A stretch of 41,756 nt of DNA from JAUQQI01 sp042408785 (lineage in GTDB: Bacteria; Chloroflexota; Dehalococcoidia; JAUQQI01). The stretch is taken from assembly GCA_042408785.1 (NCBI GenBank), contig JBHOQU010000088.1:1-41756 (forward strand). Reading direction: 5' to 3'. The notes under the pieces were generated by a model, which saw nothing but the letters and a program-made list of their open reading frames with translations, had not been told where the DNA came from and did no database searches. Below are positions 15,657-23,130 of the stretch, piece by piece. A program made the translations under genes and the position numbers. The stretch's first letter is position 1. Each line of letters opens with the position of its first letter.

Positions 15657-16472
15657 TCAGGTTTGAAGAAGATAGCGGCGTCTTACCCAGGCGCTCAGGG
15701 CGTCCATAACGAGGACCACCGCAAGCACCGCCAGCAGGACGGTGGCCAGCCGGCCGTAGGCCAGGGTGCTGATATATATCTGCATATAAAAGCCGATGCC
15801 CCCGGCCCCGACCAGGCCCAGCACCGTGGAGGACCGGATGTTGTACTCCAGCATAAAGAGCAGCTGGCTTAAGATGGTGTTGGCCGCCTCCGGCCAGAAG
15901 ACGAACCGGACGATGTGGTGACGCCGGGCTCCTAGGCCCCGAACGGCTTCTAAGATCTCCGGGTCGATCCCCTCCAGAATCTCGGCGTAGAGCTTGGCCA
16001 GGTAGCCGACGGTGTAGAGGGCCAGGGCCAGGGTTCCGGCCAGGGGTCCGAGGCCCACGACGATGACCATTATCAGCGCCCAGAGCAGGCTCGGCACCGT
16101 GCGGACGACGGCCACCAGCAGCCGCACGGCCAGCACCACCGGCCCGGGGAAGAGGGTGCGGGTTCCCAGGACACCCAGCGGGAATGAAAGGAGAAACCCG
16201 AGGAAGGTGCCCGCAAAGGCCATCTCGACGGTTTCAACGAGGGCGCTTAAAACCACCGGCAGGACCGAAAGGTCGGGCGGGAAAAGCTCGGCGGCAAACC
16301 GGCCGAAGTTGGCCAGGCCCGCGGCGAGCCGGCCCGGGTCGAAGAACCCCATCCGGCCCAGGATCCAGCCCAGGACCAGCAGGAGGGCCAGGGTGCCGCC
16401 CAGGTCCCGCCAGCGGCGAAGGCCGGCGTCCCGGCCCCGGGCCTTACCCGCCAGCGACCCTGGCCCCGTCAT
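15657..16472 (-). CDS. phnE: Phosphonate-type ABC transporter permease (PhnE family)
   Basis: A 271-residue inner-membrane permease with the binding-protein-dependent transport fold. The EAA loop is EAVRGLGARRHHIVRFVFWPEA, and the family ending EYNIRSSTVLGLVGAGGIGFYMQIYI is typical of PhnE. The ATG lies 29 nt inside phnC. It is the last gene of an FTR1-phnD-phnC-phnE transcript. The substrate may not be a phosphonate (see phnD). Confidence 0.92.
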   Translation of the reverse strand: MTGPGSLAGKARGRDAGLRRWRDLGGTLALLLVLGWILGRMGFFDPGRLAAGLANFGRFAAELFPPDLSVLPVVLSALVETVEMAFAGTFLGFLLSFPLGVLGTRTLFPGPVVLAVRLLVAVVRTVPSLLWALIMVIVVGLGPLAGTLALALYTVGYLAKLYAEILEGIDPEILEAVRGLGARRHHIVRFVFWPEAANTILSQLLFMLEYNIRSSTVLGLVGAGGIGFYMQIYISTLAYGRLATVLLAVLAVVLVMDALSAWVRRRYLLQT

Positions 16473-17247
16473 CCGCCACCTCCACCAGGGCCCGAAACTC
16501 GGACCATTCCAGGGTCCGGGCCGGACCCTGATAGACCAGCCGGCCCTCTTTCATGACCACGACCTGGTCGGCCAGCTCCTGAACCAGCTGAATCTCGTGC
16601 AGGTTCATCAGGAGGGTAAGGCCCCGCTCCCGAACCAGGCCCCGAATGGTCTCCAGGATTCGGGCGGCCCGGGGCAGGTCTAAGTCCGACACGAACTCGT
16701 CGGCCAGAATTAGCCGGGGATTCTGCATTAGGGTTCGGGCGATGGCCACCCGTTGCCGTTCGCCCCCACTGAGGTTGAAGACCCGCACCCCGGCCTTGTC
16801 CCCCAGACCCAGCATCCCCAGGTAGTCCCGGGCCCTGGCCACCTCCTCCCGGGGGAAGAGGCCAAGGGCGGGGCCCCACCCGCCGCGGCGGGCCAATGTC
16901 CCCAGAAGCACGTTCTCTAGGGCGGTCAGTCCCCGAACCAGCCCGAGCTGCTGGGGAATGTAGCCCACCGTCTGCCGGAACAGCCGGGGGGGCTCGCCCC
17001 GGAGGCGAAAGCCCATAACCTCCACCGTGCCCCGCTGGAAGGGCAGAAGGCCCGCCAGCACCTTCATCAGGGTGGTCTTCCCAGCCCCCGAAGGGCCCAT
17101 AACCACCCAGAGCTCACCTTTCGGGACCGTCAGGTTTATGCCTTTGAGCACCCACTGTTCGGGCCGGTAGGCCAGCCACAGGTCCCGGACTTCTACGGCC
17201 GGACCGGGACGAACTGGGTCCTGAGGGGTGTAATCCCCGGCCGTCAT
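16444..17247 (-). CDS. phnC: Phosphonate-type ABC transporter ATPase (PhnC family)
   Basis: A 267-residue ABC ATPase. Walker A GPSGAGKTTLMK, Q-loop GYIPQQLGLV, signature NLSGGERQRVAIARTL, Walker B LILADEFVSDLD and H-loop MNLHEI are present. The VSDLD and HEI pattern is that of PhnC-type ATPases. Start and stop overlap both neighbours (ATGA with phnD). Confidence 0.93.
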   Translation of the reverse strand: MTAGDYTPQDPVRPGPAVEVRDLWLAYRPEQWVLKGINLTVPKGELWVVMGPSGAGKTTLMKVLAGLLPFQRGTVEVMGFRLRGEPPRLFRQTVGYIPQQLGLVRGLTALENVLLGTLARRGGWGPALGLFPREEVARARDYLGMLGLGDKAGVRVFNLSGGERQRVAIARTLMQNPRLILADEFVSDLDLPRAARILETIRGLVRERGLTLLMNLHEIQLVQELADQVVVMKEGRLVYQGPARTLEWSEFRALVEVADDGARVAGG

Positions 17248-18179
17248 GGATTTATCCGCTCCGTGAAGGCAATCCGGGTCACCCTGACAAACTGCTGGAA
17301 GGAACCCAGGTGGGTGGCGGCGTCGGACCGCTGGAAGCCGACGAAGAGGCCCGAAATGAACTGCCGCATCAGGGCACGGTATTCGGGGGCGTTAAGCCCC
17401 AGCAGGGCCTCAACAACCCGCGACCGTAGGGGCTCCCTAAGGTCTTTGCTTACAACCACCCCGTGGGAGGGCAGCGGCCCCTGCTGCTCGAGGACCCTGG
17501 TGTTGGCCAGGACCTCCCGGTAAAGGCTCTCGGGCACGTCCCCGGCAATGATGGTCACGTCCACCTGACCGGCCTTAAGGGCTTCCCAGCACTGGCCGTA
17601 GCCCCCGGCAAAGAGGACCTCCCCGAAGAAGGCCTTGGGGTCCACCTCCCCCTGGGTCGGCCTGGGGAGAAGTCCCAGCTCTACAAGCCTGGCCATCGGG
17701 GCGATGTAGCCGGAGCCGGAAACTGGGCTCGGGAAGCAGGCCCGACGGCCCCGCAGCTCCTCGAGCCGCTGGTATGGGCTGTCGGTCCGCACCACCCAGT
17801 AGGAGAAATAATAGGGAGCCTCCACCTTCTGCTGGCCGTGGATGACTTCCCGTACCTCGGCCAGGACCAGCTCGGCACCGGCCCGCTCCACGGCCAGCTG
17901 GGCGGGGAAGGGCCCCATAAAGGCCACGTGGGCCTGCCCGAACCTGAGGGCCTCGATCACACCGGCCTGGGTCAGGGGCACGTAGACTTCCACATCCACA
18001 TCCCCCAGCCGCCGCTCCAAGTATTCCTCCAGGGGCTTGGCCTTTTCCACCATTTCGGCGGCCGAAAGGGTGGGCTGAATGGCCACCACCAGGCGGGTCC
18101 TGCCCGGCGCCTGGGGCGCACAGGCCGCCAGCCCAAGGACCAGGAGCATCCCGAAAAGGGCAGCAAGTCGGTTAGCCAT
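17244..18179 (-). CDS. phnD: PhnD-type substrate-binding lipoprotein
   Basis: A 311-residue solute-binding lipoprotein with a signal peptide and lipobox LGLAACAPQ. The body follows the PhnD/phosphate-phosphite-phosphonate fold: VAIQPTLSAAEMVEKAKPLEEYLERRLG, QAHVAFMGPFPAQLA, RACFPSPVSGSGYIAP (the anion-binding SxSGYxxP loop). ATG at 18179 has GGAGGT upstream; the longer frame from 18215 lacks a site. The gene follows the FTR1 permease by 28 nt. No phn, ptx or htx catabolic gene is present, so the ligand is open; a metal-linked or oxyanion ligand is possible. Confidence 0.88.
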   Translation of the reverse strand: MANRLAALFGMLLVLGLAACAPQAPGRTRLVVAIQPTLSAAEMVEKAKPLEEYLERRLGDVDVEVYVPLTQAGVIEALRFGQAHVAFMGPFPAQLAVERAGAELVLAEVREVIHGQQKVEAPYYFSYWVVRTDSPYQRLEELRGRRACFPSPVSGSGYIAPMARLVELGLLPRPTQGEVDPKAFFGEVLFAGGYGQCWEALKAGQVDVTIIAGDVPESLYREVLANTRVLEQQGPLPSHGVVVSKDLREPLRSRVVEALLGLNAPEYRALMRQFISGLFVGFQRSDAATHLGSFQQFVRVTRIAFTERINP

Positions 18180-18207
18180 CACAAACCTACCTCCGTCCAA
18201 GTAGTTC

Positions 18208-19704
18208 TCAGGCACGGCGCAGCTGGGGCCGGCGCTCCATCACCAAAACAACGGCCGCGGCCAGGAGCAGGGCGGCCTGCGCCAGCAGGGTTTCCCAGGT
18301 CGGGAAGATCCCCAGCCAGTCGATTGCCGGCAGATAATCCAGGAGTGAAACCCCGAGCAGCCCGGCCACCTGGAGGCTGTGGATGCCGGTGCCGATGAAC
18401 TTAAAGGCAAGCAGATATATAAGCAAGCTGGCCACCAGGAAGAAGGGCCGCAGGGGAAGCCGCACGCCCAGCAGGAACACCCCCACCGACACGGCCCCCA
18501 GCACCGCGCCCCCCAGGGCCAGCCCCCCAAGAAGGTCAAGGGTGCTGATGCCAGGGGCAATCCCCAGGTAGAAAATGACCGTCTCCGCCCCCTCCCGGAA
18601 CACTGCCAAGAAGGCGATCAGCCCCAGGCCGAAGAGGCTTCCCCGTGCCAGCGCCCGGGAGGTGGAACCCTGGATGTACTGCTGCCACGCCTGCAGGCTG
18701 CTCTTGGAGTGGAGCCAGTAGCTGACGTAAACCAGCAAAGCCGCCGCGACCAAAGCCGTCACCCCTTCGATCAGCTCCGGGTCAGTTACGGCGGCTATTC
18801 CCGAAAGGGCGAGGCCCGCCAGCAGTCCGACCCCCACGCTGGCGGCGGCCCCCGCCAGACCTCCGCCCCAAACCCAGGGGGCTTTATCTGCGTGACCTGT
18901 CTTGCGCAGAAAGGCTAGCAGGGCCGTGATAACTAAGACCGCTTCCAGCCCCTCCCGCAGTAAGATTACGGCCGCATCGAAGACGCCGTATTCGGCCCCC
19001 CACCCCGTCAGGGGCCGCAATCCGTTCCGGATCTTTTCGAGGGATTCAAAGGCCCGTTGGGTGTCCGGGACCGGCTGGGCCAGGGCCGCTACTGCGGCGA
19101 CGAGCTCGCCCTCAACCAGCCGGTAGGCATCGGGGGACCGGGCCTTTACCTGAGCCTCGACAAACGGCCAGGCCGCCTGGGCCTCCCGAACCTTGGCCAG
19201 GGCCACGGCGGGATTGCCCTGGCTCAGGTCCCCCTCCGCCGCAACTATCTTCTCCAGCAAAGACTCCAGGCGGGCGGCGGACGCGCGGGTCCCGCCGCCC
19301 GACCGGGCAACCGCCTGGGTCAGGTACAGGTCGATGCTCTCGTCCAGGGACTCAATCGAAGCGGCCAGGTCAGCGGCTGAGGCTGGCTGGGCCAGCTTCT
19401 GGCGAACGTCGGCGATTTTCTGCTCGATGGCCTGGTAATACTCGGGGGAAGTCTCGGCTACCCTGGCCTCCACGCCTTCCCAGATGGATTCAAAGTCGGC
19501 CAGCAGGGATTTGGCGGTTTCGAAGTCGCCGGCCGCGGCCGCGTCCAGGGCCCGGTGGAGGCCGACGGTGGCATTCCCCAGTTGCCTTACTGCCGGGTCG
19601 GGCTGAGGCGAGCCCTGCGGACCCTCAAGAACCGGGCTTAACCCCAGGGCCAGACCGGCAAGCAAAAGGGTCAGGACGGCCGCAATTAAAACTGCCTGGC
19701 GCAT
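18208..19704 (-). CDS. FTR1-family iron permease with N-terminal helical domain
   Basis: A 498-residue membrane protein. After a signal/anchor helix (about residues 3-25) comes a helical extracytoplasmic domain of about 210 residues. It contains two related units (SIWEGVEARVAETSPEYYQAIEQK... and AAWPFVEAQVKARSPDAYRLVEGE...). The seven-helix FTR1/EfeU domain follows, with both iron-binding motifs, REGLEAVLVI and REGAETVIFY. GGAGG lies 6 nt before ATG 19704. It is the first gene of the operon leading into phnDCE, divergent from a DtxR-type regulator. Role: high-affinity iron import across the membrane. Confidence 0.93.
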   Translation of the reverse strand: MRQAVLIAAVLTLLLAGLALGLSPVLEGPQGSPQPDPAVRQLGNATVGLHRALDAAAAGDFETAKSLLADFESIWEGVEARVAETSPEYYQAIEQKIADVRQKLAQPASAADLAASIESLDESIDLYLTQAVARSGGGTRASAARLESLLEKIVAAEGDLSQGNPAVALAKVREAQAAWPFVEAQVKARSPDAYRLVEGELVAAVAALAQPVPDTQRAFESLEKIRNGLRPLTGWGAEYGVFDAAVILLREGLEAVLVITALLAFLRKTGHADKAPWVWGGGLAGAAASVGVGLLAGLALSGIAAVTDPELIEGVTALVAAALLVYVSYWLHSKSSLQAWQQYIQGSTSRALARGSLFGLGLIAFLAVFREGAETVIFYLGIAPGISTLDLLGGLALGGAVLGAVSVGVFLLGVRLPLRPFFLVASLLIYLLAFKFIGTGIHSLQVAGLLGVSLLDYLPAIDWLGIFPTWETLLAQAALLLAAAVVLVMERRPQLRRA

Positions 19705-19758
19705 GCCTAACCTCCGCAAAAGGCAATCTATCCCCTACCTACAGCCTCGCAGTTATCC

Positions 19759-19771
19759 TTAGGGTTGCTAA
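19759..19771. promoter_or_regulatory. Second DtxR-like half-palindromic site
   Basis: TTAGGGTTGCTAA, 55 nt upstream of the FTR1 gene, shares the TTAG...CTAA frame of the stronger operator at 19931. It may serve the FTR1 promoter. Weaker symmetry, hence low confidence. Confidence 0.4.
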
Positions 19772-19903
19772 CATCCGAACACCAGCCTTTTCCGGCCGTG
19801 CGCCCCGACCGCCCAACGGCCAGGCCCCGGCCGTCGCGGCTGGCAACAAAAGTGCCCAGCCACATTCCCCAGGGGCCGACCGGCCCGCCCGAACCGACCC
19901 CGT

Positions 19904-19911
19904 GCTATAAT
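19904..19911 (+). promoter_or_regulatory. Extended -10 promoter of the DtxR-family gene
   Basis: TGCTATAAT at 19903-19911 is a full extended -10. No -35 is seen. Transcription would start near 19918, so the palindromic operator at 19931-19948 lies just downstream of the start site, a position suited to autorepression. Confidence 0.6.
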
Positions 19912-19930
19912 GTACGGGACCTGAAAGGGT

Positions 19931-19948
19931 TGTTAGACTAGCCTAACA
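19931..19948. promoter_or_regulatory. DtxR/MntR-type operator palindrome
   Basis: TGTTAGACTAGCCTAACA is an 18-bp inverted repeat with one mismatched pair (TGTTAGrCTAGyCTAACA). It resembles the TTAGGTTAGCCTAACCTAA class of DtxR boxes. It sits between the divergent FTR1 operon and the DtxR-family gene. Confidence 0.7.
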
Positions 19949-19998
19949 TTCTGCATTTTTATAACCAAATAGTTTATTTTTGTCAAGGGGGTGGTCCC

Positions 19999-20721
19999 TT
20001 GGTTCGGGCGACGGCGGGTGGGCGTTCGGCCAACACGAGCCCGCGTGTCGAGGAGTATTTAGAGACGATTTACATGCTGGCCGAGGAGCACCAGCCGGTC
20101 ATCGGGGCCAGGCTGGCCGAGCTTCTGGGGGTCTCCCGGGCCACCGTCACCATGATGCTCCAGCGCATGGCCCGGGACGGCCTGGTAGCCCTCGACAGCC
20201 GCAAGCAGGTAGCCCTAACCCCGAAGGGCCAGGCCATGGCCGAGGCCTCGATGCGGCGCCACCGGCTTATCGAGCGCTTTCTCACCGACATCCTCGGCTT
20301 TGACTGGGCCAAGTCCGATGCCGAGGCCCACAACCTGGAGCACTGCATCTCGGCCGAGGTGGAAGCGGCCCTCAACCGGTTCCTCGGCTACCCATCCCGC
20401 TGTCCCCACGGCAACCCCATTCCGGGCAACCCCCCGCCTGTGGACCTTCACCTGGAGCAGCCCCTTGACGCCCTGCCGGTGGGGGCGTGCGGCCGGGTGG
20501 CCCGGGTGGCCGAGCCGGTCGAAAATGCCCTGGCCGTTCTCCAGTACGTGCAGGAGCGGGGCCTTAAGCCGGGGGTAGCCGTGAAGGTTCTCGACTACGG
20601 ACCCCGGGGCGACAGCCTGGTGGTGCTGGTGGGCGACCGGCCGGTCTCCTTCGGCCGGGATGTGGCCCGGTTCGTCTTCGTGATCCCTGAGACCGACGAT
20701 GAAAGGAGGGCTTGCCCGTGA
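19999..20721 (+). CDS. DtxR/MntR-family metal-dependent transcriptional regulator
   Basis: A 240-residue regulator. The N-terminal winged helix is VEEYLETIYMLAEEHQPVIGARLAELLGVSRATVTMMLQRMARDGLVAL. The dimerisation/metal-binding domain is RHRLIERFLTDILGFDWAKSDAEAHNLEHCISAEVEAALNRFLGYPSRCPHGNPIP; the HNLEHCIS and CPHGNPIP motifs with Glu/His/Cys ligands are typical of iron-type DtxR/IdeR. A C-terminal FeoA/SH3-like domain follows (residues about 150-235). TTG at 19999 has AAGGGGGTGG 5 nt upstream. It is divergent from FTR1-phnDCE, with a palindromic operator in between. Likely an Fe(II)-activated repressor of both units. Confidence 0.93.
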   Translation: MVRATAGGRSANTSPRVEEYLETIYMLAEEHQPVIGARLAELLGVSRATVTMMLQRMARDGLVALDSRKQVALTPKGQAMAEASMRRHRLIERFLTDILGFDWAKSDAEAHNLEHCISAEVEAALNRFLGYPSRCPHGNPIPGNPPPVDLHLEQPLDALPVGACGRVARVAEPVENALAVLQYVQERGLKPGVAVKVLDYGPRGDSLVVLVGDRPVSFGRDVARFVFVIPETDDERRACP

Positions 20722-21632
20722 AGTTCGGCCTGACCCTGCCCCACTTCAGGCAGGTGGCTTCCCCCGAGGCCATCGTCGAGTTTGCGCAGCGGGCCGAGGA
20801 GCTCGGCTACGATTCCCTGTGGGCCACCGACCACGTGGTGGTGCCCGAGGCGGCGGTAGGCCGCTTCGGGGAGGTCTTTTATGAGCCGTTAATCGTGCTC
20901 GGTTACGTGATTCCGGCAACCCGCCGGATAACCCTGGGGACATCGGCCCTCATCCTGCCCTACCGGAACCCGGTGGTGACCGCCAAGATGCTGGCGACCA
21001 TCGATGTGCTTTCCGGGGGGCGGACCATCTTTGCGGTGGCGGCCGGCTGGGCCGAAGACGAGTTCAACGCCCTGGGGGTGCCCTTCCGCGAGCGGGGCCG
21101 GCTGAGCGACGAGTATATCAGGATATTTAAGGCCCTGTGGACCCAGGATGTGCCGGAGTTTGAGGGCCGCTATTTTAAGATCCGCAACGTGCGGTTTGCG
21201 CCCAAGCCGGTCCAGAAGCCCCACCCGCCCCTCTGGGTCGGGGGCAACTCGGAGAAGGGCATCCGCCGGGCCGTTCGGTTTGGGGACGGCTGGCACCCCA
21301 CCCGCCCCCAGATTTCGGACCTTAAACAGGCCCTGGCCGTCCTCACCCAGTACTGCCAGCGGTACGGCCGGGACCCCAAGTCGCTGGTCATCTCGGCCCG
21401 GGAACCCCTCAAGATTCTCGACCGCCGAGATGAAGGCCACCGGCGGATCCCCCTCATCGGGACGCCCGACGACATCATCGAAGACCTCAGGCAGTTCAAG
21501 GAGCTGGGCGTCCGGCACTTCGTGCTGGACACCTTTTACAGCGTGCCCGAGCTGGACCGGGAGACCCTGGCCGACACCTTCCGGACCATCGAACGGTTCG
21601 CCCGGGAGATTCGGCCCGCCTTGGCGGCCTGA
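20718..21632 (+). CDS. Luciferase-like (LLM class) F420-dependent oxidoreductase
   Basis: A 304-residue TIM-barrel flavin/F420 oxidoreductase of the bacterial luciferase superfamily. KFGLTLPHFRQVASPEAIVEFAQRAEELGYDSLWATDHVVVP is the standard beginning; RITLGTSALILPYRNPVVTAKMLATIDVLSGGR and VAAGWAEDEFNALGVPFRERG are the TIGR03619-type signatures. Cofactor preference (F420 vs FMN) and substrate cannot be read off. GTG at 20718 overlaps the regulator's stop (GTGA) and has GGAGG 8 nt upstream. The TTG at 20712 is too close to that site. Confidence 0.9.
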   Translation: MKFGLTLPHFRQVASPEAIVEFAQRAEELGYDSLWATDHVVVPEAAVGRFGEVFYEPLIVLGYVIPATRRITLGTSALILPYRNPVVTAKMLATIDVLSGGRTIFAVAAGWAEDEFNALGVPFRERGRLSDEYIRIFKALWTQDVPEFEGRYFKIRNVRFAPKPVQKPHPPLWVGGNSEKGIRRAVRFGDGWHPTRPQISDLKQALAVLTQYCQRYGRDPKSLVISAREPLKILDRRDEGHRRIPLIGTPDDIIEDLRQFKELGVRHFVLDTFYSVPELDRETLADTFRTIERFAREIRPALAA

Positions 21633-21641
21633 CAGCCGGCC

Positions 21642-22043
21642 TTGGAAAGGAGCCGCGACTGGATCGCCCAGGCCGAATGGGACCTGGACCACGCCCGGAG
21701 CGACCTGGACCGGGGCTATTATGACTGGGCCTGTTTCTCTGCCCAGCAGGCCGCCGAGAAAGCCACCAAGGCCGTCTTTCAGAAGCTTGGGGCCGACGTT
21801 TGGGGCCATTCGGTGGCTGACCTGCTGGCCGAACTCGGAAAGCGGGTTCCTGTGCCGGAGGAGCTGGTGGAAGGGGCGCTTGAGCTCGATAAAGTCTACA
21901 TCCCGGCCCGTTACCCCGATGCCCACCCTTCGGGGGCCCCGCGGGAGCGCTACACCCGCCGGGAGGCCCAGCGCCTGATCGCTTATGCCGAGAGTATCGT
22001 CGGGTTCTGTAAAAGTCTTCTATCCGGACATCAGCCCGTCTGA
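21642..22043 (+). CDS. HEPN domain protein (putative toxin of a HEPN/MNT pair)
   Basis: A 133-residue four-helix HEPN protein: SRDWIAQAEWDLDHARSDLDRGYYDWACFSAQQAAEKATKAVFQKLGADVWGHSVADLLAEL, then LDKVYIPARYPDAHPSGAPRERYTRREAQRLIAYAESI. An Rx4H arrangement (RYPDAH), the putative RNase/AMPylation-target motif of HEPN toxins, is present, although the family's commoner RxxxxH position is elsewhere. TTG at 21642 fits the family N-terminus but has no good ribosome site. It overlaps the next nucleotidyltransferase gene by 59 nt, the typical HEPN/MNT arrangement. Confidence 0.85.
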   Translation: MERSRDWIAQAEWDLDHARSDLDRGYYDWACFSAQQAAEKATKAVFQKLGADVWGHSVADLLAELGKRVPVPEELVEGALELDKVYIPARYPDAHPSGAPRERYTRREAQRLIAYAESIVGFCKSLLSGHQPV

Positions 22044-22341
22044 TGTTGTTCGCCTGGTCGCCGAGCGGCTTCCCGTCCTGAACGAGAAGCTGCCGCTGGA
22101 CCGGGTGGTCCTTTTCGGCTCGTATGCCCGGGGCAATTACACCGCCGCCAGCGATATCGATTTACTGGTGGTCTACCGGGGCCGAAGGCGGTCCGACGCC
22201 TTTGCCGCCGTCAAGAAGACTTTGGGCCTGCCCCGGCTCGAACCCCACGTCTACTCCCGGGCGGAGGCCAGGCAACTCGCCCAGGTTATCGACCGGATGA
22301 CCGAAGGGGGCGTTGTCCTCTGGCCCCCGCAGGCCCGTTAG
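21985..22341 (+). CDS. Minimal nucleotidyltransferase (MNT) domain protein
   Basis: A 118-residue polymerase-beta-like nucleotidyltransferase with the GSx10DxD active-site motif: LFGSYARGNYTAASDIDLLVV. In characterised HEPN/MNT (HepT/MntA, type VII) modules this protein is the antitoxin that adds AMP to the HEPN toxin. Most of its N-terminus overlaps the 3' end of the HEPN gene in another frame. I see no better start than ATG 21985. Confidence 0.88.
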   Translation: MPRVSSGSVKVFYPDISPSDVVRLVAERLPVLNEKLPLDRVVLFGSYARGNYTAASDIDLLVVYRGRRRSDAFAAVKKTLGLPRLEPHVYSRAEARQLAQVIDRMTEGGVVLWPPQAR

Positions 22342-22344
22342 GCC

Positions 22345-22905
22345 TTACGGGGCGTTTTCGGGGCCCCGCATCCGGTAGGCCTCGATAAACCGGACGATTC
22401 TCGCCTCGTCGAAGTCCTCGAGGGTGTCGATCCGGGTCCAGGCCGTAAGGGCGATCCGGTAGGGCATGTTCGGGTATGGGGCCAGAATCACGTGGGACGG
22501 GTAGCGCTTGACGATGGCGGCCAGCTTCTCGACCAGGTCCGGGCAGTCGCAGTTATACTGGATGAGTATGCCCCCGTGTTCGAGGTTGTGAACCTGGAGC
22601 TCGTCGGGAATGGGCTCGGTGTGAATGCCCCAGGGGGCGGTGGAAGGCCAGTGCCAGCCGGAGGTTGGGGGCGTGGTGTTGTACGGCGGGTGCGACTGCC
22701 CGGGCAGGACGTGGTCCCGGCCCTGGTCGGGCACGGCCCGGCCGGGCAGGGTGCTGGTGGCCGGGCTGACCCCGGCCCCACCGCCGGCCGGGAGCACGCC
22801 GGTGTAAGGGAGGATGGGCACCGCAATGGCGATAATGCCGACGGCGGCGATTAAGGCCAGAAGCCGCCTGTCCGCTCCCTGCCGCGGGCGCTTTCGCCTT
22901 ACCAT
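22345..22905 (-). CDS. DUF3105 family membrane-anchored protein
   Basis: A 186-residue protein with one N-terminal membrane helix (about residues 13-35), a low-complexity linker, then the DUF3105 domain. The domain carries HPPYNTTPPTSGWHWP, the conserved VHNLEHGGILIQYNC, and DLVEKLAAIVKRYPSHVILAPYPNMPYRIALTAWTRIDTLEDFDEARIVRFIEAYR. The conserved His/Cys residues (HNLEHG, YNCDC) suggest metal binding, but no function is established. It is convergent with the MNT gene (3-nt gap). A minus-strand TATGAT (22923-22928) just upstream may be its -10. Confidence 0.85.
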   Translation of the reverse strand: MVRRKRPRQGADRRLLALIAAVGIIAIAVPILPYTGVLPAGGGAGVSPATSTLPGRAVPDQGRDHVLPGQSHPPYNTTPPTSGWHWPSTAPWGIHTEPIPDELQVHNLEHGGILIQYNCDCPDLVEKLAAIVKRYPSHVILAPYPNMPYRIALTAWTRIDTLEDFDEARIVRFIEAYRMRGPENAP

Positions 22906-22961
22906 GACCCTGTAACGGTTATATCATAAACACCCTCCAAAGGCCGGAAAATCGGCGGCTA

Positions 22962-23039
22962 CAGGGTTTTCCGGTTTTGGTCTCCGCTAAGCCGGCTGCT
23001 GCGCGCCAGCAGTTTGGGGATAATAACTGGAAAGCCCTG
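22962..23039. repeat. Imperfect inverted repeat related to the repeat at 41.5 kb
   Basis: CAGGGTTTTCCGGTTTT (22962-22978) faces AACTGGAAAGCCCTG (23025-23039) across 46 bp. The same core, CAGGGCTTTCCGGTTTT, recurs at 41594-41610 and inverted at 41453-41468. The repeat lies in the intergenic space between the DUF3105 gene and the first binding-protein gene. Confidence 0.55.
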
Positions 23040-23056
23040 GCCAAATGCCCGGCCGG

Positions 23057-23085
23057 TTGACGAGCCTTGGGGGACAGGGTATAAT
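23057..23085 (+). promoter_or_regulatory. Sigma-70-type promoter of the first ABC importer operon
   Basis: TTGACG (23057-23062), 17-bp spacer, TATAAT (23080-23085). Predicted transcription start near 23092, 39 nt ahead of the ATG at 23131, with GGAGGAGGG in the leader. Confidence 0.85.
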
Positions 23086-23130
23086 CGGGCGCAATTATCC
23101 CACCACCTTGTGGGAGGAGGGCTTCGAGCA

